Shown piece by piece: positions 1 through 4,991 of a stretch of 6,268 bases of DNA. Both the position numbers and the translations under genes were made by a program. Under the pieces are notes generated by a model. The model worked only from the letters and a program-made list of their open reading frames with translations, did no database searches and was not told where the DNA came from. The stretch is taken from contig CAKRVU010000080.1 of assembly GCA_934408835.1 (NCBI GenBank), positions 1-6,268 on the forward strand. The letters are read 5' to 3'. Origin of the DNA: an uncultured Oscillospiraceae bacterium (lineage in GTDB: Bacteria; Bacillota; Clostridia; Oscillospirales; Ruminococcaceae). Each line of letters starts with the position of its first letter. Position 1 is the stretch's first letter.

Positions 1-69
1 AGCTAGAGAGACTAGTGTTGCGGTAGCAGTAGCTTTATTACTGATATCTGTATAACGAATTTGCAACAT
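1..69 (-). CDS. 5' end of an unrecognised leftward gene (partial)
   Basis: An open frame of 23 codons runs from an ATG at 69-67 off the left edge. The start is supported by a GGGGG-type ribosome binding site about 8 nt upstream on the minus strand (complement of about 78-84) and by a well-formed sigma-A promoter further upstream (148-176). The visible peptide begins MLQIRYTDIS and continues with an alanine/threonine-rich stretch. I recognise no family from so short a piece. There is no obvious signal peptide. It is divergent from spoIIID. The start signals make a real gene likely; its function is unknown. Confidence 0.6.
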   Translation of the reverse strand, partial: MLQIRYTDISNKATATATLVSLA

Positions 70-105
70 AGCTCGTTCCCCCTTCATGGAATACAAATTT
101 CGACA

Positions 106-127
106 GTGCGGAAGAATATTCCGACAC
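106..127. promoter_or_regulatory. Inverted repeat in the leader of the leftward gene
   Basis: CGGAA (109-113) pairs with TTCCG (119-123) around a 5-nt loop. The stem extends through GTG (106-108) and CAC (125-127) if A124 is bulged. GAATATTC (114-121) is itself a perfect palindrome. The element lies between the predicted transcription start near 141 and the start codon at 69, so it could be an operator or a leader hairpin. No T-run follows on the minus strand, so it does not look like a terminator. The role is inferred only from position. Confidence 0.3.
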
Positions 128-147
128 ACAATGTAAAATATACCAAC

Positions 148-176
148 ATCATAGCACAAAAATTGGATGATGTCAA
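148..176 (-). promoter_or_regulatory. Sigma-A promoter for the leftward gene at 1-69
   Basis: On the minus strand there is a perfect -35 box TTGACA (complement of 171-176), a 17-bp spacer and a -10 box TATGAT (complement of 148-153), one mismatch from consensus. Transcription would start near 141 and give a leader of about 70 nt before the ATG at 69. It is the best housekeeping promoter match in the left intergenic region and points away from spoIIID. Confidence 0.75.
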
Positions 177-500
177 GAAAAAAGACTTCTATTAAAAAGG
201 TATGAATTGTTAGAAAAGTGATTGGAAAGCCAGGAAACGCACAGGTGGAAAATGTGTAGTGAGGCTCTTTTGAAAAAACAAAGCAACGCAGGCATCATTT
301 GAGTAAAAAGCGGAGTGGTGCAGAGATGTGCGTCGAATCTGTCTCAATTTTGGGGTAGCAGAGGGATTACACGGAAGGCGTCCATGCAGTTGAGCGATTA
401 TTTTGTTTGGTTTTGTATCATAAAGCATATTTGCGCATATAGATAAACATGACAGAATGCTTTTCAGATGATCTGCAACGGCATTGTTCAAATAATATGT
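177..500. other. Intergenic stretch with no convincing gene
   Basis: Together with 70-176, this leaves about 440 bases between the leftward gene start and the spoIIID start. Short open frames exist on both strands, but none has a ribosome binding site plus recognisable protein content. Sigma-E-like fragments occur just upstream of spoIIID: CATATAGA at 436-443 resembles a -10 box, and GCATATT at 425-431 and TCATAAA at 418-424 resemble -35 boxes. I could not pair any of these at the usual 13-15 bp spacing, so the spoIIID promoter is not firmly placed. Confidence 0.5.
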
Positions 501-506
501 GAGGTG
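501..506 (+). promoter_or_regulatory. Ribosome binding site setting the spoIIID TTG start
   Basis: GAGGTG at 501-506 lies 6 nt before the TTG at 513. This spacing favours TTG-513 over the in-frame ATG at 468, which has no purine-rich box near it and would add 15 residues absent from known SpoIIID proteins. Confidence 0.6.
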
Positions 507-512
507 TTTAAC

Positions 513-746
513 TTGAAAATTCAAATCGATGATCGCTGCATCATGCTCGGTAATTATATTGTAGAACATAAATCGACAGTACGTGCGGCAGCTAGGGAGT
601 TTGGCATTTCCAAAAGTACCGTACATACAGATGTTGGGTGTTGGAATGGTCAAAGGCGTTTTAAGATTGCGGGAATGGGTACGACCGAACCACACAACAG
701 AAATAGGTTAACCGGCGAAATAGTCTATCAGACCATGTTCTTTTAA
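513..746 (+). CDS. spoIIID: SpoIIID N-terminal half, interrupted by the element
   Basis: SpoIIID is a small DNA-binding regulator of the sporulation mother cell, acting between sigma-E and sigma-K. Codons from the TTG at 513 to 626 encode 38 residues that match its N-terminal half: a first helix with LGNYIVEHKSTVR, then the start of the helix-turn-helix, AAAREFGISKSTVH. After 626 the similarity stops and the frame runs 39 unrelated codons into the element, ending with the TAA at 744-746 and overlapping the 3' end of the leftward radC gene. In this configuration it can give only a 77-residue chimera that lacks the end of the recognition helix and the C-terminal helices. The missing half is at 3335-3469, in frame if 2,708 bp are removed. 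Family assignment is from motif recall, not a search. Confidence 0.88.
   Translation: MKIQIDDRCIMLGNYIVEHKSTVRAAAREFGISKSTVHTDVGCWNGQRRFKIAGMGTTEPHNRNRLTGEIVYQTMFF
601..648 (+). other. Left attachment site (attL) of the spoIIID element
   Basis: The left junction contains GTACATA at 621-627, repeated exactly at 3329-3335. Left of it is spoIIID coding sequence; right of it (626-648) is one arm of the predicted attP palindrome. The likely crossover dinucleotide is CA at 624-625, the asymmetric centre between GTA and TAC. It falls in the histidine codon of the SKSTVHKD recognition-helix motif. Confidence 0.75.
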
Positions 747-1442
747 GGAATAATAGTCCAGATTTTTTCCTACAATGATATGATCTTCCAATAAAATACC
801 AATTTCAGCAAGCGTATTTTTCAAAGACTGGGTTAAATAACGGTCATCGCGAGATGGAGTAGCCATACCGAGGGGATGGTTGTGCGACAATAAAATCCGA
901 TGACTCTGATGCTTCATGGCAAATTGAACAATCATTGAATTGATAACAGGAACCTGATTGAAGTCGCCTTCATCGAGAATTTTCCACGCGGTAATGTGAT
1001 TTTCATCGTCTAGTGCCGCGATTAGCAATATTTCAACGGTACGTCCGATGTATTTGGGAACGAGGAACTGGGAGCGCTTTTCGGTGGTGTCATAAACCGC
1101 GCCCGGCTGCAGCTTGGAATCCATATATCGCTGGAACAGCTGTGGAATCAGTTTGATTAAGGTTGCGGTATGTTTACTAATTCCTTTAATCTTACACAAT
1201 TCTTCATAAGGAGCGTCAAAGACGCTATGAAGAGCGCCGAACTCGTTGAGCAGCTCGTGCGCAAGCGCATTGGTATCCTTGATTGGTATGGTATAAAAGA
1301 GGAGCAATTCAAGTACGTTATGAGTTTCAAACGAGTCCAGACCTTCCCTTAAAAATCGGTTTTTTGTCCGAATTCGATGATATTTGTGGAGATCGGAAGC
1401 AGAAGATTTTTTAGGGGATTTGGTTTGATTAGACGATGACAT
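708..1442 (-). CDS. radC: RadC-family JAB/JAMM-domain protein (UPF0758), element cargo
   Basis: This 244-residue protein has the RadC layout. A basic N-terminal tail (1-30) is followed by a helix-hairpin-helix region (about 45-105, with KGISKHTATLIK around 86-97) and a C-terminal JAB/MPN-type metalloprotease-like domain (about 115-240). The metal motif H-x-H-x10-D is intact as H187, H189 and D200 in HNHPLGMATPSRDD, and a likely partner glutamate is E137. The biochemical role of RadC is unsettled; an old link to DNA repair was withdrawn, and family members are common on mobile DNA. I chose the ATG at 1442-1440 because AAAGGA lies 8 nt upstream; an in-frame ATG at 1451 would put that box directly against the start. 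It lies wholly within the element, divergent from the recombinase operon, and would leave the chromosome on excision. Confidence 0.85.
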   Translation of the reverse strand: MSSSNQTKSPKKSSASDLHKYHRIRTKNRFLREGLDSFETHNVLELLLFYTIPIKDTNALAHELLNEFGALHSVFDAPYEELCKIKGISKHTATLIKLIPQLFQRYMDSKLQPGAVYDTTEKRSQFLVPKYIGRTVEILLIAALDDENHITAWKILDEGDFNQVPVINSMIVQFAMKHQSHRILLSHNHPLGMATPSRDDRYLTQSLKNTLAEIGILLEDHIIVGKNLDYYSLKEHGLIDYFAG

Positions 1443-1536
1443 GTCAAACATCCTTTCTTATGGAACGATGATTGAGACGGCGGTTTCCTGATTAGGGGAG
1501 TGGCTGCAAAGGACGCCAATCATCAAATTTATCTTT

Positions 1537-1565
1537 ATTATACCTCATTTTGACATTATTTTCCA
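1537..1565 (-). promoter_or_regulatory. Sigma-A-type promoter for radC
   Basis: On the minus strand a perfect TATAAT (complement of 1537-1542) is preceded by a 17-bp spacer and TGGAAA (complement of 1560-1565), four of six matches to TTGACA. The start would be near 1530, leaving a leader of roughly 90 nt. This suggests the cargo gene is expressed in growing cells, unlike the recombinase operon on the other side of the same region. Confidence 0.5.
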
Positions 1566-1610
1566 GACTGTTTTTAAAATTTTTTCAGGAATTTGTATGA
1601 TGTTAATTTT

Positions 1611-1640
1611 GAATAAGCGGCAATCTCAGCTGCATATAGT
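1611..1640 (+). promoter_or_regulatory. Sigma-E-like promoter of the recombinase operon
   Basis: GAATAAG at 1611-1617 fits the sigma-E -35 pattern (k-m-ATA-w-w, last base off). CATATAGT at 1633-1640 fits the -10 pattern CATAyAnT. The spacer is 15 bp, within the usual range. A start near 1647 precedes the small ORF ribosome binding site by about 10 nt. No clear sigma-A promoter in the rightward direction was seen here. Mother-cell control would match a developmentally timed recombinase. The consensus is recalled, and the promoter was not tested. Confidence 0.5.
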
Positions 1641-1670
1641 GGGATAACAGATAAAAAGGAGGGGAAAAGA

Positions 1671-1874
1671 TTGCAACCGAAAAGGACAAGCATGGAGGTT
1701 GTTTTTCACAATCCCAATCAGGAGCGGGATATGGTGCAGTTCCTTCTGTTTCGGATTGCAGAGGATCTAATCGGTCGTTTGGAGAAGACAACTGCATGGA
1801 CGAGGGAAGGGGAAGAAATTGAAGATTGCAGCTTACTGTCGGGTATCGACGGACAAGACAGATCAAATCAATAG
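1671..1874 (+). CDS. Small 67-residue protein overlapping the recombinase gene
   Basis: This ORF starts with TTG at 1671, about 6 nt after a very strong ribosome binding site, AAGGAGGGG (1656-1664). An alternative ATG at 1692 is preceded by AAAGGA. The protein is short, soluble and charged, with a likely amphipathic helix in QFLLFRIAEDLIGRLEK and no cysteine pair, membrane segment or signal peptide. I do not recognise a family. Its last 56 nt overlap the recombinase start in another frame, so translation is probably coupled. A small protein next to a serine recombinase could be a recombination directionality factor, like SprB of SPbeta or the skin-encoded factor reported in Clostridioides difficile. 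That is inference from position and size only. Confidence 0.6.
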   Translation: MQPKRTSMEVVFHNPNQERDMVQFLLFRIAEDLIGRLEKTTAWTREGEEIEDCSLLSGIDGQDRSNQ

Positions 1875-3336
1875 TCTTCAGGCGCAAATCCGATTTTTTT
1901 CGGAGTTTACGGAAAAAGAAGGACATGAACTGGTGGGGATCTACGCCGATGAGGGAATTTCCGGAACCAGAATGAAGAACCGCCGTGAGTTCCTTCGATT
2001 GCTTTCCGACGCGAAAGACGGATTGTTTGAAATGGTGGTTGTAAAGGATATTTCGCGTTTTGCAAGGAACACGGTGGATTTTTTGCAGAGCGTTCGCGAA
2101 TTAAAAACGATGGGAGTTGAAACGGTTTTTTTGACGGCGAATATGTCGGCGTTAGGAAATTCGGAGTTTGTTCTCACCATTTTCGGGGCGCTTGCGCAGG
2201 AAGAAAGCGCAAACACCTCTAAACGCGTCAAGTTCGGAAAGCAGATCAATGCTCAAAAAGGGCGGGTTCCCAATTTGATATATGGATACGAAAAAACAGC
2301 GGGCGATTATTTCCATTTGGAAATCAATCAGGCGGAAGCGGACGTGATTCGAAGGATTTTTTCTCGTTATACGCAAGAGGGGTTGGGGTGCACCAGAATA
2401 GCCAATTGGTTAAATCAGGCGGGATTCCGAACCAAAAGGGGCTACTTATGGTCACAGAATGCGGTTTCGCGTATTTTGCAAAACCCGATTTATCAGGGGG
2501 ATGTGGTGAATGGGAAGGAAGAAGTGGCAGATTTTTTAACTGGACGGAGAGTGCGAAAAAAGGAGCAGGACTGGGTAGTTGTCCGGCGACCGGAGCTTGC
2601 AATTGTTTCCGATGAGGTGTTTGCATCAGCGCAACAAATTTTCCAGTCCAGGAGATCTCAAAAAGGATCGCCGCCAAAGTGCAGGCAGCTGAGTTCCTCT
2701 CTTTATCGCAACCTGATTCGCTGTCAATTGTGCGGGTATCCGTATCGCAGAGTGATACGCAGATACCAAAATACCTATATTCGGTGGATTTGCAGCGGTC
2801 ATAACGGGAAAGGAAACGATTTTTGCGGGAATAAGTTTGCTGTTGACGAAGGAGAATTGACGGAAGAAATCAAACGATATCTATTTTCTTTGTTTCATTC
2901 TCAGAGGGAATGGGTAGAACGGGAATGGACGCGCGCACTCCATCGGGGGCGAAGGAAACATGGAGACGAACAAAACAGGCGCAGACTAGAAGAAACTGCA
3001 TATCGCTTGCGACAGAAAAAAGCGAGGTACCTTTCTTTATATGGCGATGAGCTGCTCACACGCGAAGAACTGGAGCCGCTGCTGGCGGCCCTTGAGGACA
3101 AGCTTGACGAGATATCCCGTCTGCAAAAGGAAGAGGGAGCCGCTGAGCAAACGGAGGGGGGCTGCAATGCCGAACAATGGTCGGAAGAAGAAATCCTGCA
3201 GGATTGGTTTGAAGGGATTACCCGGGCGCGATTTGCAGAAATTGTTGATAGGATTGAGGTTGCCGAGTCTGGAACAGTGGAAGTGTATTTCAGACTACTG
3301 CAAAAAAACGTTCCGACTCGTAACGTCGGTACATAA
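1819..3336 (+). CDS. Large serine recombinase (SpoIVCA-like), excisionase of the spoIIID element
   Basis: This 505-residue protein is close in length to SpoIVCA. The resolvase-type catalytic domain (about 1-145) holds the nucleophile S10 in YCRVSTD, the GISGTRMKNR loop (46-55), and R80 and R84 in DISRFARN. A recombinase domain follows (about 155-275, GYEKTAG onward), then a zinc-ribbon (C302, C305, C325, C336), a charged coiled-coil region (about 385-440) and a C-terminal tail. The TTG start at 1819 is forced: it follows a GGAAGGGG box by about 6 nt and gives MKIAAYCRVS, the typical N-terminus; the next in-frame ATG would remove S10. The stop TAA (3334-3336) lies in the right attachment core. 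In the excised circle the frame would continue 12 codons to the TAA at 662-664. All expected catalytic residues seem present, so the enzyme is probably active. Confidence 0.93.
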   Translation: MKIAAYCRVSTDKTDQINSLQAQIRFFSEFTEKEGHELVGIYADEGISGTRMKNRREFLRLLSDAKDGLFEMVVVKDISRFARNTVDFLQSVRELKTMGVETVFLTANMSALGNSEFVLTIFGALAQEESANTSKRVKFGKQINAQKGRVPNLIYGYEKTAGDYFHLEINQAEADVIRRIFSRYTQEGLGCTRIANWLNQAGFRTKRGYLWSQNAVSRILQNPIYQGDVVNGKEEVADFLTGRRVRKKEQDWVVVRRPELAIVSDEVFASAQQIFQSRRSQKGSPPKCRQLSSSLYRNLIRCQLCGYPYRRVIRRYQNTYIRWICSGHNGKGNDFCGNKFAVDEGELTEEIKRYLFSLFHSQREWVEREWTRALHRGRRKHGDEQNRRRLEETAYRLRQKKARYLSLYGDELLTREELEPLLAALEDKLDEISRLQKEEGAAEQTEGGCNAEQWSEEEILQDWFEGITRARFAEIVDRIEVAESGTVEVYFRLLQKNVPTRNVGT

Positions 3337-3355
3337 AGACGTCAGTACACGCTTG
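3309..3355 (+). other. Right attachment site (attR) of the spoIIID element
   Basis: GTACATA at 3329-3335 is the right copy of the core. The sequence to its left (3309-3331) is the second arm of the predicted attP palindrome and also encodes the recombinase C-terminus. To its right is spoIIID coding sequence. The predicted crossover dinucleotide CA is at 3332-3333. The site overlaps the recombinase stop codon. Confidence 0.75.
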
Positions 3356-3469
3356 GAGCGGGTGAATCCGCAGTTATATCAGCAGGTAAAGCAGGTTTTG
3401 GAGATCAACAAGCAAGAACGGCATATCCGCGGGGGAATTGCCACCCGCAAAAAATATCGCGGCGAGTAA
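3329..3469 (+). CDS. spoIIID: SpoIIID C-terminal half, displaced by the element
   Basis: Reading GTA at 3329 onward gives VHKDVSTRLERVNPQLYQQV and then a tail with ERHIRGGIATRKKY before the TAA at 3467-3469. This matches the second half of SpoIIID: the end of the recognition helix, the R-L-x-x-x-N-P turn, and the basic R-H-I-R-G-G-x-A-T-x-x-K-Y tail. It has no ribosome binding site and start of its own that would give a useful protein; a GTG at 3362 could only yield a 35-residue piece. Excision supplies the N-terminal half at 513-626 and gives an 82-residue SpoIIID, a little shorter than the B. subtilis protein of about 93. The frame is intact with no extra stops, so the sequence still seems under selection. 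It overlaps the recombinase 3' end by 8 bp. Confidence 0.88.
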   Translation, partial: VHKDVSTRLERVNPQLYQQVKQVLEINKQERHIRGGIATRKKYRGE

Positions 3470-3476
3470 AAATCTC

Positions 3477-3505
3477 TTGACAAATATCAAAAAAACAATT
3501 ATATT
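3477..3505 (+). promoter_or_regulatory. Sigma-A promoter for ilvA
   Basis: TTGACA (3477-3482, perfect) and TATATT (3500-3505, five of six) are separated by 17 bp. The promoter starts only 8 bp after the spoIIID stop. The predicted leader is about 55 nt and shows no T-box-like or attenuator structure long enough to support. It gives ilvA expression independent of spoIIID. Confidence 0.75.
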
Positions 3506-3567
3506 ACAATTAAAGTATTGTTTGGAAATCAATGGATTTGATGTAAAAGCGAAAGAGGAAGAATGAT

Positions 3568-4767
3568 ATGTTGACATTAGACCAAATTTACAAATCTGCT
3601 CATTTATTAAAAGGCGTTGCAGTAGTCACCGATTTGATGAAAGCGCCTAGGCTCTCTGATGATTTTGATATGTATCTGAAAATGGAAAACCTGCAGGTGA
3701 CAGGTTCGTTTAAGGTTCGGGGTGCCTACTGCAAACTGTCGCAACTGACGGAGGCGGAAAAAAAGAGAGGTATTATAGCCTGCTCTGCTGGGAATCATGC
3801 ACAAGGCGTTGCTTTGTCGGCGCAGCGGGCGGGAATTTCTGCAATGATCTGTCTGCCGGATGGGGCGCCGATTTCCAAAATCGAGGCAACCCGCCGCTAT
3901 GGCGCGGAAATTGTTCGGGTTGATGGCGTTTATGATGACGCATATCACCGGGCGATCACCCTTCAAAAACAAACGGGGCGTACTTTTATCCATCCGTTTG
4001 ACGATCTCGATGTGATAGCGGGGCAAGGGACGGTCGGACTGGAGATTATGGAACAGCTTCCGGAAGTCGACGCAATCCTTGTACCTGTTGGCGGCGGCGG
4101 TCTGATTTCAGGCGTTGCTTTCGCTGTCAAATCGCTTTGTCCTCGAGTGAAGGTATACGGCGTCCAGGCGGCTGGGGCGCCCTCGATGTATCAGTCGGTT
4201 CACCATCAGAAAATTGAAGAGCTTCGCGCGGTTGCAACCATCGCGGACGGTATTGCTGTAAAACGACCGGGAGAGCATACCTATGAGCTCTGTAATCAGT
4301 ATGTGGATGATATTGTGACGGTTACGGACGATGAAATTTCAACTGCTATTTTGACCCTTTTGGAAGAACAGAAGGTGATTACAGAGGGCGCGGGCGCAGC
4401 TTCGGTGGCCGCGGCGATGTTTGGGAAATTGCCGTTGCAGGGGAAAAAGGTCGTTTCCATTCTGTCCGGCGGAAATATTGACGTCAGTATCTTATCGCGA
4501 ATTATCACGCGCGGATTAATCAAATCTGGACGTACCACAAAACTGACCATTTCCATTTTAGATCAGCCGGGAGAATTGCAGCGCGTTTGCAAGATTATTT
4601 CGGATTATAATGCCAATGTCATCTCTATTTATCACAATCGAGCGGAAAAGGATTTGAAGTTGAACACCTGCTTTTTGGAGGTCGTTATCGAGACAAGAGA
4701 TCACTCTCATATTGCCATCATTGAGCGGGCTCTGAAAGATTCGGGATATGAAATCATCCGAGATTAA
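3568..4767 (+). CDS. ilvA: Threonine ammonia-lyase with a C-terminal ACT domain
   Basis: This cytoplasmic PLP enzyme deaminates L-threonine to 2-oxobutanoate and ammonia, either as the first step toward isoleucine or for threonine breakdown. The 399 residues show a fold-type II PLP domain (1 to about 320): K49 in TGSFKVRGA forms the Schiff base, SAGNHAQG is at 73-80, the phosphate-binding loop GGGGL is at 175-179, and SGGN near 304 contacts the cofactor. A single ACT domain follows (about 325-399, starting TKLTISILDQPGELQRV). This is the architecture of the shorter one-ACT threonine dehydratases, not the two-ACT E. coli IlvA, so a catabolic TdcB-like role is also possible. The ATG at 3568 follows an AGAGG box (3554-3558). 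It has its own promoter and terminator and is apparently monocistronic. There are no frameshifts. Confidence 0.92.
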   Translation: MLTLDQIYKSAHLLKGVAVVTDLMKAPRLSDDFDMYLKMENLQVTGSFKVRGAYCKLSQLTEAEKKRGIIACSAGNHAQGVALSAQRAGISAMICLPDGAPISKIEATRRYGAEIVRVDGVYDDAYHRAITLQKQTGRTFIHPFDDLDVIAGQGTVGLEIMEQLPEVDAILVPVGGGGLISGVAFAVKSLCPRVKVYGVQAAGAPSMYQSVHHQKIEELRAVATIADGIAVKRPGEHTYELCNQYVDDIVTVTDDEISTAILTLLEEQKVITEGAGAASVAAAMFGKLPLQGKKVVSILSGGNIDVSILSRIITRGLIKSGRTTKLTISILDQPGELQRVCKIISDYNANVISIYHNRAEKDLKLNTCFLEVVIETRDHSHIAIIERALKDSGYEIIRD

Positions 4768-4915
4768 ACGGATTGCGCTCTTGAAGAAGCAAACCGTCCT
4801 GTCTGTTTTCGGGACAGATGGGGGGCGCGTTTCTTTGACAGGCGGTATTTTCCCGACTTCTTGATGAGGCATTTGTTACGATAGAATTCAATAAAACAGG
4901 AATGATAAAACAAAC

Positions 4916-4951
4916 AAAGCAACGGAGGATATTGTCTCCGTTGCTTTTGTT
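4916..4951 (+). terminator. Intrinsic terminator after ilvA
   Basis: A perfect 12-bp stem pairs AAAGCAACGGAG (4916-4927) with CTCCGTTGCTTT (4936-4947) around an 8-nt loop, followed by a T-rich run (TTTTGTT). It sits about 150 nt after the ilvA stop and just before the ylmC gene, so it separates the two transcription units. The A-rich left flank could also let it act leftward. Confidence 0.88.
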
Positions 4952-4991
4952 ATCATTATCATGAGCGTTCATGAAGAGGGGAGGAGCAGGT

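Larger units (their letters stand above)
621..3335. mobile_element. Skin-like intervening element inside spoIIID (2,708 bp)
   Basis: The element is bounded by direct repeats of GTACATA and carries its own large serine recombinase at one end, a small ORF overlapping the recombinase start, and a leftward radC-family cargo gene. It splits spoIIID at codon 38/39. Removing one repeat unit plus the intervening DNA (2,708 bp) restores the spoIIID frame exactly and yields the K-D expected after S-T-V-H. This mirrors the sigK skin element, where a SpoIVCA-type serine recombinase excises the insert in the mother cell. No phage structural or replication genes are present, so this is a minimal element. 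Excision is inferred from sequence and is not demonstrated. Confidence 0.85.

Noticed and set aside
418..443. Sigma-E promoter for spoIIID
   Set aside because: Good -10-like (436-443) and -35-like (418-424, 425-431) pieces exist, but none pair at the normal spacing, so it is only mentioned in the intergenic entry.
210..695. Leftward open frame of 161 codons across the spoIIID 5' half and upstream region
   Set aside because: It runs antisense to the recognised SpoIIID codons, has no family-like motifs and crosses the element boundary, so it is a chance frame.
1170..1352. Rightward frame of 60 codons antisense to radC
   Set aside because: It lies entirely within the well-supported radC coding sequence, and the peptide resembles no known protein.
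621..3335. Ordinary pseudogenisation of spoIIID by a dead insertion
   Set aside because: Both halves are free of internal stops, the recombinase keeps its catalytic residues, and the repeats restore the frame exactly, all of which favour a functional excisable element. Only an experiment or a second spoIIID copy could settle it.
621..3335. Group I/II intron or intein interrupting spoIIID
   Set aside because: There is no reverse transcriptase, no homing endonuclease, no intein splice motif and no intron-like secondary structure at the junctions. The large serine recombinase explains the insert as a DNA-level element.
3041..3469. Rightward frame of 142 codons ending with the SpoIIID C-terminus
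   Set aside because: Up to 3328 it is an out-of-frame shadow of the recombinase. Only the part from 3329 onward is spoIIID sequence, so it is not a separate fused gene.
4795..4816. CTGTC/GACAG hairpin after ilvA as a terminator
   Set aside because: The stem is only 5 bp and is followed by a G-rich stretch rather than a T-run. The strong terminator is at 4916-4951.
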